Source: Myxococcales bacterium (GTDB lineage: Bacteria > Myxococcota > Polyangia > Nannocystales > Nannocystaceae). From it: a DNA stretch of 64,000 bases. Positions 7,503-14,646 of this stretch are shown here, one piece after another. The position numbers and the translations under genes were made by a program. The stretch's first letter is position 1, and each line of letters opens with the position of its first letter. The notes under the pieces were generated by a model. The model was not told where the DNA came from and made no database searches. It was given only the letters and a program-made list of their open reading frames with translations. The DNA lies in contig JAEUJW010000087.1 of NCBI GenBank assembly GCA_016793465.1, forward strand, positions 32,709 through 96,708, in the 5' to 3' direction.

Positions 7503-9235
7503 TCGACCACGACGACAACCAGGCACAGCCGACTCCGCGGTCCTCCGGGGCCGAGGAGAGCTCCGCCTCGATCAGCCGCTACGGCTGCCTCGAGTGCCAG
7601 GAGGACGCCGAGCTCGCGCTTGGAGATCGCCTGCACCCCAACGCCGAGGTGCAGTACCTGACCCACCTGCGCTCGTGCTCGCGCTGTCGTCGTCGTCACA
7701 ACCTGCTCGAGGCCGTCTACCGCGGGCCCGACCCCGCCGCCTCCGGCATCGGCGTGTCGGCCAGCGACCGCGAGTTCTCGGCGATCCTCCGCCGCGTGCC
7801 CGGCGAGCAGCCGCAGCCGTGGCACCAGCGCGCCGCCCAGGCCTCCGGCGTCGTCGTGCTCGCGGCCGCCGCCGTCGCCCTCGCCATCCCGCTCGCCCTC
7901 CCCGACCGCGACGACCGCCCCGCCGACGAGGCCAGCGCCGGCGTGTCCGCCGCGCTCGCGCCCCCCGCCGGCGAGCCCGCCCCCGCCGACGCCGTCGAGC
8001 CCGAGCCCGTGTTCGCCCCGCACAAGGCCCGCGTCGACTACGGCCGCGTCGTCGCCGGCAGCGGCCTGCTCTCGGCCCGCGGCGACGGCCCGCCTGTCCT
8101 CACGGACACCTTCACCGTCGGCACCCGCTTCGCCGTCGACCCCGCGCAGTCGCTGCAGGTCGGCTTCCTCGGCCGCATCCTCGCCAACTTCGAGCCGGGC
8201 ACCGACATCGAGTGGACCGTCGCCAGCCCGACCACCTTCGACCTCGCCCTCGAGCGCGGCGTGATCGCCGTCCGCTACGAGCGCGAGCCCGGCGACCCCG
8301 TCCTCAACATCCACACGCCCTCCGCCCTCGTCCGCGTGGTCGGCACCGTGTTCACCGTCGAGGTCGACGCCGAGGGCCACACCGACGTCGCCGTGCTCCG
8401 CGGCAAGGTCGAGGTCCGCAGCCCCGAGGACCACGCCGTCGTCGCCGAGGTCCAGGCCGGCTACCGCTTCGACCTCGAGCGCGGCACCTACGCCGACGTC
8501 GGCCGCCACGACGTCCGCGTCGCCATGCCCCTGTCCGCCGAGAGCCCGCAGCTCGCGGCGCGCCTCACGGCCGGCGCCCGCCGCGACGACGAGCCCTCCG
8601 CCGACGGCACGATCCCCGCCAGCTGGGTCGTGCCCGGCCTGTCCGATGAGCCAGCCATGCGCCGCCTCGAGTACGTGATGGCCCGCGGCTCGATCACCGC
8701 CCTCACGCTCATGCACGAGCCGCCGACGATCGTCCGCCCGCTGCGCGCCGCCCACGCCGGCGCGCCGGCCAAGGACGACGGCCAGTCGCTGGTCGACAAG
8801 CTCGTCGACGACACCGGCGCCTCGCGCCGCCAGCAGAGCCTCGCCGCCCTCGCCCGCTGCAAGAGCCTCTACGAGTCGCCGCACACCCGCTACCTGTCGG
8901 CGCGCTGCTTCACCGACTTCATGGCGGAGCACGGCGACAACGCCGACGTGGTCGAGGGCCACCTGCTGATCGGCATCCTCCGCATGGACTACGCCAACGA
9001 CTACCCGGCGGCCAAGCTGGCGTTCGAACGCTTCCTCGAGCGCGCCCCGAGCCACCCCGACGCCGAGCTCGCCCGCTACCGCCTGTGGCTGGCGAACACC
9101 GAGCACGGCGTGATCCAGGACGCGATCGACTGCGGCCGCGAGTACCTGCGCCGCTACCCGACCGGCAAGTACGCCGGCAAGATCCTCCAGCGCTTCCCCA
9201 AGCTGGTGTCCGAGCTCGCCGCGCGCCCGGGTTGA
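7499..9235 (+). CDS. Membrane anti-sigma factor with zinc-finger, FecR and TPR parts
   Basis: A 578-residue single-pass regulator, presumably the partner of the ECF sigma factor whose stop it overlaps. The cytoplasmic N-terminus contains HLRSCSRC, matching the H-x3-C-x2-C core of zinc-binding anti-sigma domains, plus an earlier GCLECQ pair. A hydrophobic stretch (VVVLAAAAVALAIPLAL, about residues 118-136) would cross the inner membrane. The periplasmic part has a FecR-like domain (about 200-330: LERGVIAVRYE, TPSALVRVVGTVFTVEV, VAVLRGKVEVRS). The C-terminus carries TPR-like helices (YPAAKLAFERFLERAPSHPDA). Inference: envelope signal sensed outside, sigma held inside. Confidence 0.85.
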   Translation: MIDHDDNQAQPTPRSSGAEESSASISRYGCLECQEDAELALGDRLHPNAEVQYLTHLRSCSRCRRRHNLLEAVYRGPDPAASGIGVSASDREFSAILRRVPGEQPQPWHQRAAQASGVVVLAAAAVALAIPLALPDRDDRPADEASAGVSAALAPPAGEPAPADAVEPEPVFAPHKARVDYGRVVAGSGLLSARGDGPPVLTDTFTVGTRFAVDPAQSLQVGFLGRILANFEPGTDIEWTVASPTTFDLALERGVIAVRYEREPGDPVLNIHTPSALVRVVGTVFTVEVDAEGHTDVAVLRGKVEVRSPEDHAVVAEVQAGYRFDLERGTYADVGRHDVRVAMPLSAESPQLAARLTAGARRDDEPSADGTIPASWVVPGLSDEPAMRRLEYVMARGSITALTLMHEPPTIVRPLRAAHAGAPAKDDGQSLVDKLVDDTGASRRQQSLAALARCKSLYESPHTRYLSARCFTDFMAEHGDNADVVEGHLLIGILRMDYANDYPAAKLAFERFLERAPSHPDAELARYRLWLANTEHGVIQDAIDCGREYLRRYPTGKYAGKILQRFPKLVSELAARPG

Positions 9236-9396
9236 ACCGCGCGCTCCGCCGCCCCGCGAGCCATCACGCGCCCCGCACAGCCGTCACGCGTCCGGCGATG
9301 TGTGGCCTGTTGACCCGACGTCCGAGCGCGTGACCAATCGTTTTCGCCCGCCACGCCGGCCCTCCCGGCCTGCTAGGTAACCCGTCCCCGGTTTTG

Positions 9397-9402
9397 TATA
9401 GT
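9397..9402 (+). promoter_or_regulatory. -10 hexamer TATAGT
   Basis: TATAGT, preceded directly by TTTTG, lies 22 bases before the GTG at 9425. No matching -35 was seen. It is the best promoter candidate in the 189-base gap 9236-9424, which holds no gene. Confidence 0.4.
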
Positions 9403-9424
9403 CGGCCCGCGACCCGAGGCTCGC

Positions 9425-9925
9425 GTGGGATTTTTTACGGCCATCATCGACTTCTTCCGCCGGGTGTTCGGGCTGTCGCGCGAGCCGGTCCCGTCCCTCG
9501 GCTCCGGCAAGACGGCCGGTCCGGCCGCCCCCGAGCTCGACGAGGAGGAGGACGAGGCCGCCGCCGACGTCGACGACTCCACCCGCGACGGCCAGGCCAA
9601 CCTCGAGGACGAGTGGGCCGACATCCAGGTGTTCGTCGCCCGCTGCGAGGCCGAGAGCATCGACCTCGCCGGCCTCGACATCGACGACCCCGACACCTTC
9701 TGGGCCCGTCAGGTGCGCATCGAGGAGGGCGAGTCGAGCGGCAAGGGCCGCCTGCACAGCGTCGTCTCGGCCGGCTTCCGCAGCCTCGAGCACTGGGAGC
9801 AGGTCAGCCGCTACTACCAGGCCAAGTGGTCGCAGCTGTCGCGCCGCCCGACCGGCGAGGCGGAGATCCGCCCGCGCGACGAGTTCACCGCCGCCGCCCT
9901 GCGCGCCCGCTCGCGCCGCCGCTGA
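9425..9925 (+). CDS. Hypothetical protein, 166 aa
   Basis: Not recognised. The GTG start gives an N-terminus GFFTAIIDFFRRVFGLS, an amphipathic helix that could touch the membrane. An acidic linker (DEEEDEAAADVDD) follows, then a soluble helical domain (DEWADIQVFVARCEAESIDL, SLEHWEQVSRYYQAKWSQLS). The C-terminus is basic (ARSRRR). It is a single gene between the anti-sigma gene and the RRM gene. The phenylalanines at the start use TTT, rare in this region. Confidence 0.65.
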   Translation: MGFFTAIIDFFRRVFGLSREPVPSLGSGKTAGPAAPELDEEEDEAAADVDDSTRDGQANLEDEWADIQVFVARCEAESIDLAGLDIDDPDTFWARQVRIEEGESSGKGRLHSVVSAGFRSLEHWEQVSRYYQAKWSQLSRRPTGEAEIRPRDEFTAAALRARSRRR

Positions 9926-10001
9926 GTCGGCGCAGAACCGCACCGCGAGAGCTTGCTTGTGCACGTACCAGCCGTCGCGGCGGGTGTGTTACCAAGTGAT
10001 C

Positions 10002-10238
10002 ATGCCCAAGAAGATCTTCATCGGCGGCCTGAGCGCCACCACCACCAACGCCTCGCTCACCACCAACTTCGCCCCGTTCGGCACGATCGTCACCGCGGCC
10101 ATCAACTACGACGGCAACGGCGCGCCGCTCGGCACCGGCAGCGTCGAGTACACCACCGACCAGGCCGGCACCGACGCGATCGCCGCCAAGAACGGCAGCG
10201 TGCTCGACGGCAACCGCATCTCCGTCGCGGCCCGCTGA
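10002..10238 (+). CDS. Small RRM-type RNA-binding protein
   Basis: A 78-residue single RNA-recognition-motif protein. KIFIGGLS (residues 4-11) is the RNP2 motif. GTGSVEYTTDQAGTDAIAAKNG is the RNP1 strand and following helix, but RNP1 is degenerate: the usual K/R-G-F/Y-G-F/Y is replaced by GTGSVEY, so only one aromatic remains. The C-terminus ends right after the last strand without the glycine-rich tail of cyanobacterial Rbp proteins. The ATG at 10002 gives the canonical N-terminus. Such single-RRM proteins are common in myxobacteria; RNA chaperone or cold-response roles are inference. Confidence 0.85.
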   Translation: MPKKIFIGGLSATTTNASLTTNFAPFGTIVTAAINYDGNGAPLGTGSVEYTTDQAGTDAIAAKNGSVLDGNRISVAAR

Positions 10239-10266
10239 CCCCACGCTCGTCGGTGCACGTTCGACC

Positions 10267-10282
10267 TGTCCTTTGGGACACA
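10267..10282. promoter_or_regulatory. Palindrome CTGTCC-TTTG-GGACAC
   Basis: An inverted repeat between the RRM gene and the dehydrogenase-like gene, one base short of the exact CTGTCC-N4-GGACAG found at 26074, 55038 and 59863. It could end the RRM transcript or act as an operator upstream of the next promoter. Confidence 0.45.
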
Positions 10283-10351
10283 GACGACATCGACGCACAC
10301 CGTGATCGAGAGCAGTGATCCGACCTGGACACACTGCCGCCGAAGCGGGTT

Positions 10352-10360
10352 TGTTATACT
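10352..10360 (+). promoter_or_regulatory. Extended -10 promoter (TGTTATACT)
   Basis: TG-T-TATACT matches the extended -10 consensus in eight of nine positions. The ATG at 10388 is 27 bases downstream. The -35 is weak, as expected for extended -10 promoters. Confidence 0.5.
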
Positions 10361-10387
10361 GCCGGGCCGTTCGTTCGGAGCTCGTTC

Positions 10388-11302
10388 ATGGCAAACATCG
10401 TCCCGGTAAAGGCAGATCTGTCTGCGAAGACATTCATCGTCGCAGGCGGCAGCGGAGGCATAGGCAAGGAGATCTCGCGTAACCTCGCCGCGATGGGGGC
10501 CACGGTGATCGTCGCCGGCCCGGCGCTCGACCGGGCCGACGCGGCGCGGGCCGAGATCGCCGCGGCCACCCAGAGCCTGCGGGTCCTGGCCATGAAGCTG
10601 GACTACAGCCACCGCCTCTCGATCAAGGAGTTCTTCGACACCTTCAACGAGCGCCACGAGAAGGTCGACGCCGTCATCCACGCGTCCGGCTGGTGGTCCC
10701 CGGACCGCGAGCAGACCGAGGACGCCATCGAGAAGACCTGGATGATCAACGTGCTCGGCCCGCACATCCTCAACCGCTTGATGACCGACAAGCTGAAGCT
10801 GAGCCCGCCGACCCGCATCATCCACCTCGCCTGCCACGCCGCCGGCGACCTCGACATCGAGGACACCGAGTTCGACCGCCGCCGCTTCGACGGCTGGACC
10901 GCCTTCCGCCAGAGCCAGCAGGCCATCCGCATGCTCGCGTGGGCCCTCGCCCCGCGCATGACGATCCACGGCATCAACGTCCACGTCTGCATCCCCGGCA
11001 ACAACGTCCGCACCGGCCTCCACCGCAACGCCCGCGGCTTCGCCCGCCTGCGCAAGGACCTCGCCGCCCGGTTCTTCGGCACGTCCGCCGCCGCCGCCGC
11101 CGACGGCCCGCTGTGGCTGGCCGCCGCCCCCGACATCGGCGCCGCCGGCAAGCTGTGGCTCGGCCGCAAGGAGAGCGACCGCAAGTTCCGCGACGCCGCC
11201 AAGACCCAGCTGCTGTGGGACTACGTCGAGCGCCAGGCCAACGGCCTGATGTCCAAGCCCGGCCTCGGCCAGTCCGGCCTGTTCCGCCTCCCCGGGACCT
11301 GA
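10388..11302 (+). CDS. Short-chain dehydrogenase/reductase-like protein lacking catalytic residues
   Basis: A 304-residue Rossmann-fold protein of the SDR family, closest in layout to retinol-dehydrogenase-like members. The NAD(P) motif GGSGGIG (residues 20-26) and the conserved Asn of the NVLGPHIL segment (121) are present. The active-site serine position is Ala/Cys (LACHAAG, about 148-149). The YxxxK motif reads FRQSQ, with Phe at 173 instead of Tyr and Gln at 177 instead of Lys. The NNAG motif is HASG. It is therefore likely a dinucleotide-binding pseudo-enzyme or one with altered chemistry. An extended -10 precedes it. Confidence 0.85.
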   Translation: MANIVPVKADLSAKTFIVAGGSGGIGKEISRNLAAMGATVIVAGPALDRADAARAEIAAATQSLRVLAMKLDYSHRLSIKEFFDTFNERHEKVDAVIHASGWWSPDREQTEDAIEKTWMINVLGPHILNRLMTDKLKLSPPTRIIHLACHAAGDLDIEDTEFDRRRFDGWTAFRQSQQAIRMLAWALAPRMTIHGINVHVCIPGNNVRTGLHRNARGFARLRKDLAARFFGTSAAAAADGPLWLAAAPDIGAAGKLWLGRKESDRKFRDAAKTQLLWDYVERQANGLMSKPGLGQSGLFRLPGT

Positions 11303-11309
11303 AGCGGGT

Positions 11310-11315
11310 TAACAT
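11310..11315 (+). promoter_or_regulatory. -10 hexamer TAACAT six bases before a GTG start
   Basis: TAACAT lies in the 19-base gap after the dehydrogenase-like gene and ends six bases before the GTG at 11322, suggesting a separate, nearly leaderless transcript. Confidence 0.35.
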
Positions 11316-11321
11316 GCGCGC

Positions 11322-11882
11322 GTGATCGTCGACCTCACCCCCGCCCGTCCCGAGCTGCTCGAGCAGGCCGCCGAGCTGCTCGTCGACCGCATGCCCGAGG
11401 GCTGGCCGACGCTCGCCGAGGCCCGCGACCACCTGCGCGACATGCTCGACCCGGCCCGCATCGTCCGCGGGTTCGTGCGCGGCCGTCACCTGCTCGGCTG
11501 GGTCGGCGGCCTCGAGCACTACCCGAACCACATCTGGGAGCTGCACCCGCTGGTCGTCCACCGCGACCACGAGCGCCGCGGCGTCGGCCGCGCCCTCGTC
11601 GAGGACCTCGAGGCCCGCGTGCTCGCCCTCGGCATCCACACCCTGTTCGTCGGCACCGACGACGAGCTCGGCCAGACCTCGCTCGGCGGCGTCGACCTCT
11701 ACCCCGACGTGCTCGCCCACCTCGCCCGCCTGCAGGACACCGGCGGCCACCCGTTCGGCTTCTACCGCCGCCTCGGCTACAGCGTGATCGGCGTGATGCC
11801 CGACGCCAACGGCCTCGGCAAGCCCGACATCCTCATGGCTCGTCGCCTGACTACTCGAGCAGATCCTGGCGCACGAGGATGA
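11322..11882 (+). CDS. GNAT acetyltransferase, aminoglycoside 6'-N-acetyltransferase-like
   Basis: A 186-residue GCN5-related N-acetyltransferase. The acetyl-CoA loop is HRDHERRGVGRALVEDLE (about residues 84-101). WELHPLVV is the beta-4 strand, and GHPFGFYRRLGYSVIGVMPDANG followed by GKPDILMARRL is the C-terminal hairpin, a pattern I associate with AAC(6')-type enzymes. The natural substrate is unknown and a resistance role is not implied. GTG at 11322 is the start. Its last 32 bases overlap the 3' end of ppk1 on the other strand, so the two genes are convergent and share sequence. Confidence 0.75.
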   Translation: MIVDLTPARPELLEQAAELLVDRMPEGWPTLAEARDHLRDMLDPARIVRGFVRGRHLLGWVGGLEHYPNHIWELHPLVVHRDHERRGVGRALVEDLEARVLALGIHTLFVGTDDELGQTSLGGVDLYPDVLAHLARLQDTGGHPFGFYRRLGYSVIGVMPDANGLGKPDILMARRLTTRADPGARG

Positions 11883-13986
11883 TCTCGAGCTGCGACGCCG
11901 TGTGCGCCGCGAGCGTGCTGGCCGACAGCGAGCGCAGCAGCACCTCCTGGGCCGCCCGCGGCTCCTCGTTGCCCGGGGCGGTCCGCACGTACGTCCCGTC
12001 CGACTGCAGCTCCCACGCCTGCGCGTTGTCGGCGAGGTACGTCATCAGCCCCTCGTGGACCACGCGCGCGCGCAGGCTCGCGTCCTCGATCGGGAACGCC
12101 GTCTCGACGCGGCGCAGCAGGTTGCGCGACATCCAGTCCGCCGAGCCGCAGTAGACCTGCTCCTGCCCCCCGTTCAGGAAGTAGTACACGCGGTGGTGCT
12201 CGAGGAACCGCCCGACGATCGAGCGCACGCGGACGTTCTCCGAGACCCCCGGCACGCCCGGCCGCAGGCAGCAGATCCCGCGCACGATCAGGTCGACCGA
12301 CACCCCCGCCTGCGAGGCCCGGTACAGCGCCTCGATGATCCGCGTCTCCGTCAGCGCGTTGACCTTGGCGACGATCCGCGCCGGCAGCCCCTGGCGCGCG
12401 TGCTCGGCCTCGCGCTCGATCATCGCCACCGTGCGGTCCATCAGCGTGAACGGCGACATCAGCAGCTTGCCGAACTGCGCCGGCTGGCCCAGCCCCGTCA
12501 GCTGCATGAACACGTTGTGCACGTCCTTGCCGATCTGCTCGTCGCCGGTCAGGTAGCTGAAGTCGCAGTAGAACTGCGTCGTCACCGAGTGGTAGTTGCC
12601 GGTCCCGAGGTGCACGTAGCGGCGCAGGCGCCCGTCCTCGCGGCGCACGATCAGCAGCACCTTCGCGTGCGTCTTGTAGTTGACGATGCCGTAGACCACC
12701 GTCACCCCGGCCTGCTGCAGCCGCGTCGCCAGGCCGATGTTCGCCGCCTCGTCGAAGCGCGCGCGCAGCTCGACCACCGCCGTGACCTCCTTGCCCGCGC
12801 GCGCCGCCTCGAGCAGCGCCTCGGCCATCGGCGAGTCCGCGCCGGTGCGGTACAGCGTCTGCTTGATCGCCAGCACGTTGGGGTCCGCGGCCGCCTGGCG
12901 CACCATCTCGAGCACCAGCGAGAACGACTCGTAGGGGTGGTGCAGCAGGATGTCCCCGCGCCGCAGCTCGGCGAAGATGTCGCCGTCGCTGCGCGCCCGC
13001 TTGGGCCCCGGGATGAACGCCGGGAACTTCAGGTCCGGCCGCTTGATCACCTCGTACAGCGTCGCCAGTCGGTGCAGGTTGACCGGCCCGTCGACGCGGT
13101 AGAGGTCGTCCTGGTGGAGCCCGAACTTCTGCAGCAGGAAGTCCGACATCTCCGGCGGGCAGGTCTCGGCCACCTCGAGGCGCACCGCGTCGCCGAAGTT
13201 CCGCGCCCGCAGCTCGCCCTTCAGCGCATTTAACAGGTCCTCGACGTCCTCCTCCTGCACCCACATCTCGCTGTCGCGGGTGACGCGGAACTGGTAGCAG
13301 CCGATCACGTCCATCCCGGGGAACAGCTTGCGGACGAACGTCGTCACGATCGAGGCCAGGAACGCGAACCCGTGCGGGCACTCGGCGACCTCGGGCGGGA
13401 GGAACACCAGGCGCGGCAGGCTCCGCGGGATCTGCACCACCGCGATGCCGCTGTCGCGCCCGAACGCGTCGGACCCCTGCAGGGCCACGATCACGTTGAG
13501 GTTCTTGTTCTGGATGTTGGGGAACGGGTGCGACGGGTCGAGCCCGATCGGCGTCAGCACCGGCAGGATCTCGCGGTCGAAGTAGGCCTCGAGCCAGTCC
13601 GACTGGTCGGGCGTCCACGTGTTTAATTTCAACAGCCGGATGCCCTCGAGCGCCAGCGCCGGGAGGATCTGCTCCTGAAGGATCTGGTACTGCTCCTTGA
13701 CCAGGCGCTGGGCCAGCGCCTTGATCTCGCGCACCGTGTCCTGCGGGCTGCGCCCGTCCGGGCCGGCCTGCGGCAGGCCGAACCCGACCTGCTCCTTCAC
13801 GCTCGCCACCCGGATCTCGTAGAACTCGTCGAGGTTGGTGCTGAAGATCGTCAGGAACCGCAGCCGCTCGAGCAGCGGCAGCCGCGAGTCCTTGGCCTGC
13901 TCGAGCACCCGCCGGTTGAACTCGAGCTGGCTCAGCTCCCGGTTGATGTACAGGCTCGGGAGCTTCAGGTCGGTGACCGCGGTCAT
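11851..13986 (-). CDS. ppk1: Polyphosphate kinase 1
   Basis: A 711-residue PPK1, normal length, which reversibly polymerises the gamma phosphate of ATP into polyphosphate at the inner membrane. The N domain opens LYINRELSQLEFNRRVLEQA. NLDEFYEIRVASVK is typical of the head. The phosphorylated His is in YKTHAKVLLI (about residue 440), and RYVHLGTGNYHSVTT and CSADWMSRNLLRRVE-like C-terminal motifs are intact. The start ATG is at 13986, ten bases after the sixA stop, so the two form an operon. The 3' end overlaps the convergent GNAT gene by 32 bases. Confidence 0.97.
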   Translation of the reverse strand: MTAVTDLKLPSLYINRELSQLEFNRRVLEQAKDSRLPLLERLRFLTIFSTNLDEFYEIRVASVKEQVGFGLPQAGPDGRSPQDTVREIKALAQRLVKEQYQILQEQILPALALEGIRLLKLNTWTPDQSDWLEAYFDREILPVLTPIGLDPSHPFPNIQNKNLNVIVALQGSDAFGRDSGIAVVQIPRSLPRLVFLPPEVAECPHGFAFLASIVTTFVRKLFPGMDVIGCYQFRVTRDSEMWVQEEDVEDLLNALKGELRARNFGDAVRLEVAETCPPEMSDFLLQKFGLHQDDLYRVDGPVNLHRLATLYEVIKRPDLKFPAFIPGPKRARSDGDIFAELRRGDILLHHPYESFSLVLEMVRQAAADPNVLAIKQTLYRTGADSPMAEALLEAARAGKEVTAVVELRARFDEAANIGLATRLQQAGVTVVYGIVNYKTHAKVLLIVRREDGRLRRYVHLGTGNYHSVTTQFYCDFSYLTGDEQIGKDVHNVFMQLTGLGQPAQFGKLLMSPFTLMDRTVAMIEREAEHARQGLPARIVAKVNALTETRIIEALYRASQAGVSVDLIVRGICCLRPGVPGVSENVRVRSIVGRFLEHHRVYYFLNGGQEQVYCGSADWMSRNLLRRVETAFPIEDASLRARVVHEGLMTYLADNAQAWELQSDGTYVRTAPGNEEPRAAQEVLLRSLSASTLAAHTASQLEIILVRQDLLE

Positions 13987-13996
13987 CGCCCCATCC

Positions 13997-14476
13997 TTAT
14001 CGCGACCCCAGCCGCCGCAACAACTTCGGCGCCACCAGGGCCTGCAGCGTCATCGCCCCCGGCCGCAGCTCACCCGCGAGCGCCGCGAACCCACCCTTCT
14101 TGAAGCAGAACCGCTCGCCGCGGTCCGCGTCGCCCGCCACCAGCCACGCCACCAGCGAGCCCAGGTGCGGCTCGTGACCCACCACCGCGACCCGCTCGCC
14201 CTCGAGGTGCGCCAGCATCTCCTCGTCCGGCGCCTTCGCCAGGTCCGGCAGCGCCACCATCCCCCCGTCCAGCAGCGGCCGCATCAGCTCCGCCGTCTGC
14301 ACCGCCCGCAGCAGCGGGCTGTGGTACAGCCGGTCGAACCGCCACCCGAGCCCCCGCGCCCCCCGCACCGCCTTCTCGAAGCGCTCGCGCCCCTTCGCGG
14401 TCAGCGGGCGCGTCGCGTCCGGCCGCTCCGGGCTCGGGTCGGCGGCGATGGCGTGGCGGACGACGTAGAGCTGCAT
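13997..14476 (-). CDS. sixA: SixA-type phosphohistidine phosphatase
   Basis: A 159-residue histidine phosphatase that removes phosphate from phosphohistidine proteins. The N-terminus MQLYVVRHAIA carries the RH nucleophile motif (Arg7, His8). LYHSPLLRAVQTAEL gives a second active-site arginine, and VAVVGHEPHLG holds the proton-donor His. The start at 14476 is chosen because the fold begins with this strand. It lies upstream of ppk1 with a ten-base gap, a pairing that suggests a link between polyphosphate and histidine phosphorylation, which is inference. Confidence 0.9.
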   Translation of the reverse strand: MQLYVVRHAIAADPSPERPDATRPLTAKGRERFEKAVRGARGLGWRFDRLYHSPLLRAVQTAELMRPLLDGGMVALPDLAKAPDEEMLAHLEGERVAVVGHEPHLGSLVAWLVAGDADRGERFCFKKGGFAALAGELRPGAMTLQALVAPKLLRRLGSR

Positions 14477-14573
14477 GGGCGTGGCCTGGCCGTGACGGCC
14501 GCCGCGAGTGTGCCCCAACTCGGCCGGCGCGGGCGCGCAGAATGCCACGCACCGGCGGCCGCAGGTCGCCGGC

Positions 14574-14603
14574 TTGCTGGTGCGCCTGGCCCGCTGATAC
14601 ACT
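14574..14603 (+). promoter_or_regulatory. Sigma-70-type promoter TTGCTG-N18-TACACT
   Basis: A -35 TTGCTG at 14574-14579, an 18-base spacer and a -10 TACACT at 14598-14603 preceded by TGA (extended -10). It lies 43 bases before the DUF2079 gene start at 14647. Confidence 0.5.
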
Positions 14604-14646
14604 CCGGCCGCTTTTTGCGGCTTATGCGCAGCGCGAGAGATTACGG

